Assembly: GCA_030377945.1 (NCBI GenBank)
Contig: JAUCGD010000216.1
Coordinates: 1-5,724 of the forward strand
Source of the DNA: Desulfobacterales bacterium HSG17
GTDB lineage: Bacteria > Desulfobacterota > Desulfobacteria > Desulfobacterales > Desulfococcaceae
Direction of reading: 5' to 3'
DNA length: 5,724 nt
Shown here: positions 1 to 5,724 of the stretch, piece by piece
Numbering within the stretch: position 1 is the first letter of the stretch
How the letters are laid out: each line of letters starts with the position of its first letter
Notes under the pieces: generated by a model
Databases searched by the model: none
Seen by the model: only the letters and a program-made list of their open reading frames with translations
Told to the model about the DNA's origin: nothing
Translations under genes and position numbers: made by a program

Positions 1-55
1 AAAATACACAAAAGAAAAATATATAAACCGTGATAGAGATGAAAAGGGGTATAAT

Positions 56-1243
56 ATGACAGATGAATGTAAACCTATTCTCAATACAGGGCTTCGCGGC
101 GTTTCTGTTGCCAGTACAAGGATCAGTGATGTAAACGGCAAAGAAGGCAAACTTATTTACCGGGGGTATCTGGTAAAAGATCTGGCTGAAAATGCATGTT
201 TTGAAGAAGTTGTTTTTCTTCTGCTTTTTGAAAAAATGCCCAATTCAAATGAACTGGAATCATTTAAAAAACAGATTGCAGCAGAAAGAGCAATACCTTC
301 CCAGGTTATTGACGCTCTTAAAACAAGACCTGCTGATGCTCTGCCCATGGATATTCTCCAGGCAGGAGTTTCCATGCTGGCACACCATGATCCTGACACC
401 AAAATAGACGGATCAAGGGATGCTTCCCTGGGGATGGGAATAAAGCTTATTGCAAAACTCCCCACCCTGCTGGCTGCATGGGAACGCATAAAAAATGGAA
501 AAGAACCTGTTGAACCCTTACTTGAGCTTGGGCAGTCAGCAAACTTTTTATATATGATGAGCGGCAATGTTCCTGATGATGAACTGACTGGTTTTTTTGA
601 TGCATGTCTTACACTCCATGCAGAGCATTCATTTAATGCTTCAACATTTTCAGCCCGCGGAGTAGCGTCAACCAGGGCGCATATGTATGCATCTGTTGCT
701 GCTGGCGTAGGTTCTCTTTCAGGAGCTCTTCACGGCGGAGCCAATACCCGTGTTATGATGATGCTGAAAAAAATAGGTTCTATTGATGCTATTGAATCCT
801 ATATTAATAATGAACTTGAAACAGGCGGTAAAATTATGGGCCTTGGGCATGCTGTTTACCAGGTAGATGATCCAAGAGCCTTGATTTTGGCTCCCATGTC
901 CAAAAAAATGGGGGAACGCGTGGGTGAAACCAAATGGTATGAAATATCCGAAGCCCTGGAACAAAAAGCAAAAGCTGCCTTTAAAAAACATAAAAACATG
1001 GATATTTATGTTAATGTGGATTTTTACAGTGCTTCCCTTTACTATTCAATGGGCATAGATATGGATATGTTTACCCCCTTGTTTGCAATCTCAAGAGTTG
1101 CAGGCTGGGCAGCCCATGTAATGGAAGAACAATTTGCAGATGCAGCTCACAAACCCATGCTCTACCGTCCTGCATCCGATTATATCGGGGATTATTGCGG
1201 GCCTGACGAGTGTACCCTGGATCCTATTGAAGACCGCTCATAA
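56..1243 (+). CDS. gltA: Citrate synthase (short bacterial/archaeal type; citrate/2-methylcitrate synthase family)
   Basis: Predicted cytoplasmic enzyme of 395 aa that condenses acetyl-CoA with oxaloacetate to citrate, the entry step of the TCA cycle. The family triad is visible: His226 in GALHGGAN, His265 in GLGHAVY and Asp322 in NVDFYS. Also present are His188/His191 in LHAEHSFNAST, Arg274 in DPRA, Arg347 in ISRVAGW and Arg371 in YRPASDY, which match the family's substrate-binding arginines. The length fits the short homodimeric class rather than the roughly 430-aa NADH-regulated enterobacterial type. The ATG at 56 has a Shine-Dalgarno AAGGGG at 44-49 with 6-nt spacing, and the N-terminus begins just before the conserved GLRGV segment, so the start is secure. 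The next gene follows 13 nt after the stop. 2-Methylcitrate synthase (PrpC) is the main alternative, because the family overlaps in sequence; no prpB or prpD is visible here to favour it. Confidence 0.93.
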   Translation: MTDECKPILNTGLRGVSVASTRISDVNGKEGKLIYRGYLVKDLAENACFEEVVFLLLFEKMPNSNELESFKKQIAAERAIPSQVIDALKTRPADALPMDILQAGVSMLAHHDPDTKIDGSRDASLGMGIKLIAKLPTLLAAWERIKNGKEPVEPLLELGQSANFLYMMSGNVPDDELTGFFDACLTLHAEHSFNASTFSARGVASTRAHMYASVAAGVGSLSGALHGGANTRVMMMLKKIGSIDAIESYINNELETGGKIMGLGHAVYQVDDPRALILAPMSKKMGERVGETKWYEISEALEQKAKAAFKKHKNMDIYVNVDFYSASLYYSMGIDMDMFTPLFAISRVAGWAAHVMEEQFADAAHKPMLYRPASDYIGDYCGPDECTLDPIEDRS

Positions 1244-1248
1244 GGAAA
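1242..1248 (+). promoter_or_regulatory. Ribosome binding site that fixes the TTG start of the Fur/PerR-like gene
   Basis: AAGGAAA overlaps the last bases of the citrate synthase stop codon and ends 8 nt before TTG at 1257. No comparable purine tract precedes the alternative ATG at 1281. This supports a TTG start and translation of the regulator from the citrate synthase transcript. Confidence 0.6.
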
Positions 1249-1256
1249 ACCGACAC

Positions 1257-1688
1257 TTGTCAAAAGAACCGAATTTAAGAATGACGCGACAGAGAAGGGT
1301 TATCCTGGAAGAATTGCAAAAACTCAGGTCACACCCCAGTGCTGACGAAGTTTACGAAGTTGTCCGCCAAAAGCTTCCCCGTATCAGTCTTGGTACTGTT
1401 TATAGAAATCTTGAAATTCTTTCTGAGCTGGGAAAGATTCAAAAACTTGAACTTGGCGGGACATTGAAACGGTTTGACTGGGATATAGAAAAACATTATC
1501 ATATCAGATGTATAAACTGTGATAAGATTGATAATGCACCAATGAGTTTTATGAAAAATATGGATAATTCTCTTAACGGAGCCACTGATTACAAGATTAT
1601 GGATCACCAGCTTGAGTTTTTAGGATTGTGTCCCATATGTATGAATAAAGCTATTGAACGCAATCCCTTAGACAAGCTCTCCAAATAA
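1257..1688 (+). CDS. perR: Fur-family transcriptional repressor, PerR-like peroxide/metal sensor
   Basis: 143-aa predicted cytoplasmic DNA-binding repressor. The N-terminal winged helix runs from LRMTRQR (residues 7-13) through SLGTVYRNLEIL (44-55), the recognition-helix region. The C-terminal dimerisation domain has the structural zinc site CINC (85/88) and CPIC (125/128). Aligned without gaps to Bacillus subtilis PerR as I recall it, His37, Asp85, His91 and His93 correspond to His26, Asp74, His80 and His82. The fifth ligand, Asp104, falls on Asn93, with Asp92 next to it. I chose TTG at 1257 because it has a good ribosome binding site and gives the usual short N-terminus; ATG at 1281 would give 135 aa. 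The frame is open further upstream to ATG 1134, but that part overlaps citrate synthase and is not Fur-like. It is probably co-transcribed with citrate synthase. Fur-family membership is firm; the specific signal (peroxide, iron or manganese) is inferred. Confidence 0.88.
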   Translation: MSKEPNLRMTRQRRVILEELQKLRSHPSADEVYEVVRQKLPRISLGTVYRNLEILSELGKIQKLELGGTLKRFDWDIEKHYHIRCINCDKIDNAPMSFMKNMDNSLNGATDYKIMDHQLEFLGLCPICMNKAIERNPLDKLSK

Positions 1689-1698
1689 TAACATAACC

Positions 1699-1732
1699 TA
1701 ATGGGCGGCTCTTCACTGCTCATTACGGTTTT
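1699..1732 (+). terminator. Hairpin with short T tract behind the citrate synthase-perR pair
   Basis: Ten-base arms at 1699-1708 (TAATGGGCGG) and 1716-1725 (CTGCTCATTA) pair with two G-U wobbles around a 7-nt loop, then CGG and TTTT. It lies 10 nt after the regulator's stop. The T tract is short and offset by three bases, so efficiency is doubtful. Read on the other strand, the downstream side is also fairly T-rich, so it could act in both directions. Confidence 0.45.
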
Positions 1733-1768
1733 AAACCCCATGCCTCCCAATTGAACTTTTTAAAGGAG

Positions 1769-1780
1769 TGCCAATTGGCA
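1769..1780. repeat. 12-bp perfect palindrome TGCCAATTGGCA
   Basis: Perfectly self-complementary over 12 bases in the convergent intergenic gap. It directly follows an AAAGGAG tract (1762-1768) and overlaps a possible TTG start at 1775. A partial copy, CCAATTG, lies at 1747-1753. It could be an operator for a dimeric regulator or chance; no function can be assigned from sequence. Confidence 0.4.
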
Positions 1781-1891
1781 ATAACCGCATTTTTTACAAA
1801 TACATCAGGCAAAGAAGCCGAAACATTGGCAGGAAAAACAAACTCAGCCCGGTTTACCCGGACTCCCGAATCAGATTTTATATTTTATTAG
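1775..1891 (+). CDS. Doubtful 38-codon ORF or gene remnant in the convergent gap
   Basis: TTG at 1775 follows a strong Shine-Dalgarno-like AAAGGAG (1762-1768) with 6-nt spacing and opens a 38-codon frame ending at TAG 1889-1891, one base before the end of the opposing ETF-QO gene. The frame is open upstream to 1697 but has no ATG. The product would begin with Met (from TTG), then AITAFFTNTSGKEAE; I see no signal peptide, membrane segment or known motif. Against it: the palindrome covers the start, and the last third overlaps the intrinsic terminator of ETF-QO. I do not recognise the product. It may be a decayed gene end, a small protein or nothing. Confidence 0.15.
   Translation: MAITAFFTNTSGKEAETLAGKTNSARFTRTPESDFIFY
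1834..1864 (-). terminator. Intrinsic terminator of the ETF-QO gene
   Basis: Read on the minus strand, AGTCCGG and CCGGGCT (1864-1858 and 1852-1846) form a 7-bp stem with one G-U wobble and a GTAAA loop. GAGTTTGTTTTT (1845-1834) follows. It begins 29 nt past the ETF-QO stop codon. A GC-rich stem followed by a T tract at this distance is a standard rho-independent terminator. Confidence 0.7.
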
Positions 1892-1892
1892 A

Positions 1893-3560
1893 TCATGACA
1901 TAGTATATCCAGGGCCATCCCCACCTTCAGGACAGGTCCAGGTTATATTTTCATAAGGATCCTTTATATCACAAGTTTTGCAGTGAAGACAATTGGAAGG
2001 ATTAAGCTTTAACTGTGGAGCTGCTCCTTTTTCATCTTTTATAATCTCATAAACATTACCAGGACAGAATTTTGTGCAGGGGCTTTTGTATCTGGGCCAG
2101 CATTCATTAATACATAAATTAAGATCATGAATAATAATATGAGAGGGCTGATCTTCACGATGTGCTGTTTTGGACAGATATACCCCGGTAAGCTTGTCCA
2201 CAAAAAGAGAAGCATCCAGAGATTTGGGATCAACATGCACTGGAACATCACTCTTTTCCGCTGGTTTAAGAGTATTGCAGTCAGCTTCAACAGGCATAAA
2301 ATCCCTGACACCTTTTCCCCCTGTAAAATATTGAGACCCTAAGTATATCAACTTTAAAAGACCTTTTTTTGCAAGGGCCTGGGCTGTATTGCGTCCTTCA
2401 TACATTTCCTGCTTTGCCCGGCTTTTTTCAAACAGGGCAGGATATTCTTCAAGGGTTTCCTGGGTAAAGCTGTTTTTTTCTATGGAATTGATACATGCCT
2501 GGGCTGCCAGCATTCCTGATTCCATGGAAAGGTGAATGCCCTTTAAGCCGGGAGTGTTATGGATTGCTGCTGCTCCGCCTGTGAACATTGCTCCGTTTAC
2601 AGCAAGCCTGGGCATGGAAAAATACCCCCCGGTTGAAACAGTTCTTGCTCCCTGTTCCAGTACTTTGCCGTCTTTTATTATATCTGCAATAAAAGGATGC
2701 TGTTTGAATTTGATAAATTCATCATATATATCTGTTAAAGGATTTTCATAGCAGAGTCCCACAAGATATCCTATGGCAGCCCTGTTTTTATCCATCTCAT
2801 AAATAAAGCCGCCGCCTGGAGTATCAAAGCCCAGAGGCCAGCCCATAATATGAATATCATTGCCTCTGCTGTGTTTGAAATAATTATCTTCAGGAAGTTG
2901 AATTACCTCTTTAATGCCTGTTTCAAAAACCTGGGGAATCTTTCCTGAAAATATATCAAGTTTTTTTGCAATATCTTTTACCAGGCTTCCCCTGGCCCCT
3001 TCTCCGAAAACCGTTATATTTGCCATAAGGTCAAAACCGGCTTCAAAATTGCCTTTGGGTTTTCCGTCTTTATCAAGCCCTTTGTCCCCGGTACGGACTC
3101 CTGCAACAGTCTTTCCGTCAGGTCCGTAAATAACCTCGGTTCCTGTAAATCCGGGAAAGATATTAATCCCCATTTCTTCTGCAATATCTCCCAGCCATCT
3201 GGTAAATGCAGCCTGGCTGATAATATGAAAGCCTTTATTGTGCATGTATCTTGGTGTTATGGGAATGCGGTAGTGAGTATATGGGCCAAGATAGTAGAAT
3301 TCATCATCACGTACATTTTTTTCTATTGGGCACCCTTTTTCAAGATAGTCAGGAATCAGCTCTTTTAGAGCAACAGGGTTAAGTATTGCACCGCTTAATG
3401 CATGAGATCCGATTTCAGCACCTTTTTCAACAAGTGCTACTTCCGGCTCCATGCTTTTTTCTTGAGCCAGCTGCATCAATTTAATGGCTCCTGCAAGATT
3501 TGCAGGACCTCCGCCAACAAAAACCACATCAAATTCTATTTGTTCATGTTCAATAGTCAT
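1893..3560 (-). CDS. Electron-transfer flavoprotein:quinone oxidoreductase (ETF-QO)
   Basis: 555-aa predicted membrane-associated flavoprotein that takes electrons from reduced ETF, fed by acyl-CoA dehydrogenases, and passes them to ubiquinone or menaquinone. The FAD-binding dinucleotide fold is FDVVFVGGGPANLAGA (residues 10-25); further FAD-domain signatures are GEGARGSLVKD (186-196) and GGAAAIHNTPGLKGIH (328-343), ending in the helix MESGMLAAQ. The C-terminal ferredoxin-like domain carries the [4Fe-4S] ligands Cys499 (FCPGNVYE) and Cys524, Cys527 and Cys530 (NCLHCKTC), followed by DIKDPYENITW and PEGGDGPGY, all typical of ETF-QO. Three extra cysteines (483, 487, 495) precede the cluster. 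Length matches mature family members. The ATG at 3560 has only a weak, distant AAGG ribosome site. No ETF subunit or acyl-CoA dehydrogenase gene is in the window. The related FixC protein is shorter and lacks the fused Fe-S domain, so it is excluded. Confidence 0.96.
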   Translation of the reverse strand: MTIEHEQIEFDVVFVGGGPANLAGAIKLMQLAQEKSMEPEVALVEKGAEIGSHALSGAILNPVALKELIPDYLEKGCPIEKNVRDDEFYYLGPYTHYRIPITPRYMHNKGFHIISQAAFTRWLGDIAEEMGINIFPGFTGTEVIYGPDGKTVAGVRTGDKGLDKDGKPKGNFEAGFDLMANITVFGEGARGSLVKDIAKKLDIFSGKIPQVFETGIKEVIQLPEDNYFKHSRGNDIHIMGWPLGFDTPGGGFIYEMDKNRAAIGYLVGLCYENPLTDIYDEFIKFKQHPFIADIIKDGKVLEQGARTVSTGGYFSMPRLAVNGAMFTGGAAAIHNTPGLKGIHLSMESGMLAAQACINSIEKNSFTQETLEEYPALFEKSRAKQEMYEGRNTAQALAKKGLLKLIYLGSQYFTGGKGVRDFMPVEADCNTLKPAEKSDVPVHVDPKSLDASLFVDKLTGVYLSKTAHREDQPSHIIIHDLNLCINECWPRYKSPCTKFCPGNVYEIIKDEKGAAPQLKLNPSNCLHCKTCDIKDPYENITWTCPEGGDGPGYTMS

Positions 3561-3675
3561 ACTTTAATTTTACCTTCAATAAAAAATATAAATATTCAAT
3601 TAATTACCAGGCTCATTCTTTATTCTGTTTTCATCCTGAGGAAATAAAACCCGGCAGTTAAAATAAAGCTATTAA

Positions 3676-3966
3676 TTAATGTGCATGTTTATTGGGGACT
3701 AAAGAAATCAGAGTACGCAAAGCATTATTTACTGCATCGGAAGAAGGGAAATGTTCCCATACATCATTATCAAGAACAATAGTTTTTTGACCTAAAACAC
3801 GTCTTTCAGAAAATGTTCCATCATCATGATAAATTCGAATTGTATATCCGTCTTCCTTCAGTGTCTTCGCGTATTTACCGCGAACTCCCTTTGAAAAGTC
3901 ATATTCAGGCCGCATTTCATCATTTGCTTCTTTAGAAATAATCTTCTTCATATTGTTTTCGTTCAT
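3676..3966 (-). CDS. Antitoxin partner of the BrnT-like toxin (ribbon-helix-helix-like C-terminus)
   Basis: Predicted 96-aa protein encoded directly after, and overlapping by 35 nt, a BrnT-like toxin, the usual toxin-first order of brnTA operons. The ATG at 3966 is chosen because GGAAGG (3976-3981) sits 9 nt upstream; ATG 3987 and ATG 3951 are possible but lack such a site. The N-terminal part has the block MRPEYDFSKGVRGKYAK (residues 18-34), which I associate with a family of small proteins, common in cyanobacteria and some Desulfobacterota, often next to BrnT-type (DUF497) genes. A middle strand-rich part (YTIRIYHDDGTF, 41-52) follows. The end, TIVLDNDVWEHF then DAVNNALRTLI, has the strand-helix-helix spacing of a ribbon-helix-helix DNA-binding unit. 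Canonical BrnA features are otherwise not obvious. Autoregulation is inferred from the family. Antitoxin role: good; exact family: uncertain. Confidence 0.72.
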   Translation of the reverse strand: MNENNMKKIISKEANDEMRPEYDFSKGVRGKYAKTLKEDGYTIRIYHDDGTFSERRVLGQKTIVLDNDVWEHFPSSDAVNNALRTLISLVPNKHAH

Positions 3967-4216
3967 TTCGTGTAGCCTTCCGCGCACTAATTAATCGAAT
4001 TCTGTCTCCACGTTCAGTATAGCTGATGACAATTATTTGATTATTGCTAGATGTACCAATAATCAACAGTCTTTCTTCGGTATTGGAATGGTTTATGTCG
4101 AGTTTCATGACTGAAAGGTTATCAATAAAAACGGTTTGAGCCTCATCAAAGCTGATTCCATGTTTTTGTTTGTTAATTTCAGCTTTATTTTTATCCCATT
4201 CAAATACTATCGCCAT
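3932..4216 (-). CDS. brnT: BrnT-family toxin (DUF497), RelE-like ribonuclease fold
   Basis: 94-aa protein matching the BrnT pattern throughout: FEWDKNKAEINKQKHGISF (residues 5-23) is the family's opening FEWD...K...N..KHG.SF block, and IRLISARKATRNER (73-86) is its closing ISAR.A...E block, followed by KQYEE. Between them are EERLLIIG (47-54) and IIVISYTERGDR (61-72), which would form the central sheet. Characterised BrnT proteins are RelE-fold ribonucleases that inhibit translation and are neutralised by an antitoxin from the same operon. The ATG at 4216 has AGGA 6 nt upstream. The gene begins 40 nt after the end of the secretion transporter on the same strand; that gap holds an AT-rich near-palindrome (about 4245-4260) and an 8-bp palindrome GCTTAAGC (4227-4234), possible promoter/operator sequence. 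All family signature residues appear present, so it looks intact. Confidence 0.88.
   Translation of the reverse strand: MAIVFEWDKNKAEINKQKHGISFDEAQTVFIDNLSVMKLDINHSNTEERLLIIGTSSNNQIIVISYTERGDRIRLISARKATRNERKQYEEDYF
3976..3981 (-). promoter_or_regulatory. Ribosome binding site deciding the antitoxin start
   Basis: GGAAGG on the minus strand lies inside the 3' end of the toxin gene, 9 nt upstream of ATG 3966. It is the only good Shine-Dalgarno sequence near the three candidate ATGs, so translation of the antitoxin probably starts within the toxin reading frame. Confidence 0.5.
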
Positions 4217-4256
4217 TATGTTTCCTGCTTAAGCTCCTCGTCATTTAATAAAATTT

Positions 4257-5724
4257 TTAAAACAACAATGCCCTGATCTGAAAATGAAAACCGTCATCCT
4301 GAAGATCATAATCACTTGCTCCTTCAATATCTTTCCATGCCCATCCCCAATAAATACTGGCATTAATTCTTTTATTTACAGACCATCTCAGCCCCAGTCC
4401 TGAACTGTAAATAGTATTATCTTCAGGATCAGGTTCATCTGTATTCCAGGCATGTCCAAAATCAAAAAAAGGACATATCTGAAGCAATCCATCTCCCGGT
4501 TTTTCACTTAAATAAGGTATTTTTAAATCCATTAAAGCTACCCGAAGTTCAGCAGATGCTGTAATGCCGTTATCCGAAGTTATTTGATTTTCACGATAAC
4601 CCCGAACAGAAGAAGAACCGCCGATTTCAAATTTTTCCATGGGAAGCAGGGGATCTGCTGAAAGCCGCAAATCTGTTTTCATCAGGAGCTGGGAGTCTAT
4701 AAATGACAATCTTCTTAACCATTGAAATTGTCCGAGCCAGAAAAAAAATTTTCCATCAGGATCGCTTTCATTGATTGTAGCACCTCCTATATCCATCCCC
4801 AGATTAAAAGTTGATCGTGCCGCAATCACCTGTTCCAGGCTGCGGTCTGTCCATTGCTGTGAAAAACGAAATACGGAAATTTCACTTTTCCCGTCCGGTT
4901 CAACTCCTTTGGAAAATGCAAACCCTTCACCTAACAGAGATGTTTTGCTCTCTCTTTTCTCAAAACGAAGTCCCATTGCAAATTCACGGGATAAATTTTT
5001 ATAAAAAGGATGATTAAGTTCAATGGAATAGGTTTTTGTACTGCTGTCAATATCCAGAAAATCAAAGGGTTCTGCAACCACAACAGATTCAGAACGATCA
5101 GCACCAATTCCCAGTGTAGTACCCTTGCCATATAAAGGCACAGTATAATTTGCCGAATATTCATCCAGGCCCTGGGTAAGTGCATATTGCAGGTTCAATG
5201 CATCACCCCAGCCTGTCAGATTCATATGGGACAGGGTTAATTCCCCTCTATAAGCGCCTATACTTGGGGATTTGTAATTGTTAAATGCCAGCCCGATATT
5301 GTACGGTCTTGCCTCTTTGACTTCAACATCAAGAAGAGCTTCTCCCAGTTCAAGCCCTGGACTGAGGGATGCATTAATATTATCAATAAGAGGATCCTGT
5401 TTTAGCAGTTGGAGCTGTTGTTGAAGCTCATTAACATTTAATGGTGTTTTGCCGTCTTTAGCGGCAATTTGAAGGCGGCTGGAAACATATCTTTTTTTTA
5501 GCCATGAATTACCTGAAATTGCTACCTTTGCCAGTCTGCCTTCAATAATACGCAGGTAAATAAAGCCGTCTTTTACTTCCTGATCAGGAATAATTGCCCC
5601 GGAGTTAACATAGCCGTTAGCAACATAGTATTCTGTAAGTTTCTGCCTGAGTTCCTGAAGTTCTTCTGCACTGATTTCTTTATTTTTATAAGGGGTAAGC
5701 AAGGGAGACAGTTTTTCATCTGAA
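4257..5724 (-). CDS. TpsB/ShlB/FhaC-type outer-membrane transporter of two-partner secretion (N-terminus outside window)
   Basis: Outer-membrane 16-strand beta-barrel of the Omp85 superfamily that exports a partner TpsA exoprotein. About 488 residues are visible and the frame stays open to the window edge, so the signal peptide and start are missing. The first visible part is inside POTRA1 (POTRA_2 family): ELRQKLTEYYVANGYVNSGA and IPDQEVKDGFIYLRIIEGR near 5530-5650 are typical. POTRA2 follows (about 5310-5530, ending in EALLDVEVKEARPYNIG). The ShlB-type barrel then has alternating strands, and the loop-6 signature VRGY (4596-4607, within GGSSSVRGYRENQ) that marks Omp85/TpsB proteins. The C-terminus ends in Phe (FQIRALLF), as expected for barrel assembly by BAM. 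A TTG at 5702 could be mistaken for a start, but it lies within POTRA1 and the preceding codons (SDEKLSP) continue the domain. The TpsA partner is not in the window and could lie beyond the right edge. Confidence 0.9.
   Translation of the reverse strand, partial: SDEKLSPLLTPYKNKEISAEELQELRQKLTEYYVANGYVNSGAIIPDQEVKDGFIYLRIIEGRLAKVAISGNSWLKKRYVSSRLQIAAKDGKTPLNVNELQQQLQLLKQDPLIDNINASLSPGLELGEALLDVEVKEARPYNIGLAFNNYKSPSIGAYRGELTLSHMNLTGWGDALNLQYALTQGLDEYSANYTVPLYGKGTTLGIGADRSESVVVAEPFDFLDIDSSTKTYSIELNHPFYKNLSREFAMGLRFEKRESKTSLLGEGFAFSKGVEPDGKSEISVFRFSQQWTDRSLEQVIAARSTFNLGMDIGGATINESDPDGKFFFWLGQFQWLRRLSFIDSQLLMKTDLRLSADPLLPMEKFEIGGSSSVRGYRENQITSDNGITASAELRVALMDLKIPYLSEKPGDGLLQICPFFDFGHAWNTDEPDPEDNTIYSSGLGLRWSVNKRINASIYWGWAWKDIEGASDYDLQDDGFHFQIRALLF

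Noticed and set aside
50..55. Perfect TATAAT before citrate synthase as a -10 promoter element
   Set aside because: It lies between the ribosome binding site and the ATG, so a transcript from it would lose the Shine-Dalgarno; no -35 match is present 17 nt upstream.
157..991. Minus-strand open frames inside citrate synthase
   Set aside because: They are antisense to a well-conserved enzyme and have no protein-family features.
1134..1256. N-terminal extension of the PerR-like gene to ATG 1134
   Set aside because: The added 41 codons overlap the conserved citrate synthase C-terminus in another frame and do not resemble any Fur-family N-terminus.
1689..1892. Riboswitch or structured RNA in the convergent gap
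   Set aside because: No conserved core of known riboswitches was recognised, and no downstream gene on the plus strand would be controlled; the hairpins are better explained as terminators.
1768..1956. GTG-started 62-codon frame running into the ETF-QO gene on the other strand
   Set aside because: Its start lies within the purine tract, it overlaps ETF-QO by 64 nt antisense, and its sequence shows no domain.
3561..3675. PerR-box-like AT-rich palindromes or a sigma-54 promoter upstream of ETF-QO
   Set aside because: No 15-bp TTATAAT-N-ATTATAA match is seen, and the TGG...TTGA candidate has wrong spacing and lacks the GC of the -12 element; the region is simply AT-rich.
5700..5702. TTG as the start codon of the outer-membrane transporter
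   Set aside because: It falls inside POTRA1 and lacks a signal peptide; the frame remains open to the window edge with POTRA-like codons, so the gene is partial.

Overview
The window is a moderately AT-rich bacterial chromosome segment, densely packed with genes. The gene set is a short-type citrate synthase, a PerR-like Fur-family regulator, an electron-transfer-flavoprotein:quinone oxidoreductase (ETF-QO), a BrnT-type toxin-antitoxin pair and a two-partner-secretion outer-membrane transporter. Together these suggest a Gram-negative bacterium with an outer membrane, a TCA-type central metabolism and acyl-CoA oxidation linked to the quinone pool. My best guess is a mesophilic member of the Desulfobacterota (Desulfobacterales-like). 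This rests on gene style and composition, not on a marker gene.

Layout. Positions 56-1688 (+) hold citrate synthase followed after 13 nt by a PerR-like regulator that starts at TTG, probably as one transcript. Positions 1689-1892 are a convergent intergenic gap with a hairpin behind the regulator, a 12-bp perfect palindrome, a doubtful 38-codon ORF, and a good intrinsic terminator for the opposing ETF-QO gene. Positions 1893-3560 (-) are ETF-QO. Positions 3561-3675 are an AT-rich gap that should hold the ETF-QO promoter; I see no convincing -35/-10 pair there. Positions 3676-4216 (-) are a toxin-antitoxin operon, with the BrnT-like toxin first and the antitoxin overlapping its 3' end. Positions 4257-5724 (-) are the C-terminal part of a TpsB/ShlB/FhaC-type transporter that continues past the right edge of the window.

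How the genes relate. Citrate synthase and ETF-QO are both carbon-oxidation genes: one condenses acetyl-CoA into the TCA cycle, the other passes electrons from acyl-CoA dehydrogenases via ETF to the quinone pool. They sit on opposite strands and are not one operon. The regulator behind citrate synthase keeps four of the five PerR metal ligands at identical spacing, with Asn replacing the fifth. The toxin-antitoxin pair and the secretion transporter look like accessory genes next to this metabolic block.

No tRNA, rRNA, CRISPR array, insertion sequence or recognisable riboswitch was seen. I did not find a clearly new system. The points most worth a second look are the non-standard antitoxin partnered with BrnT, the altered PerR metal site, and the extra cysteines in ETF-QO.
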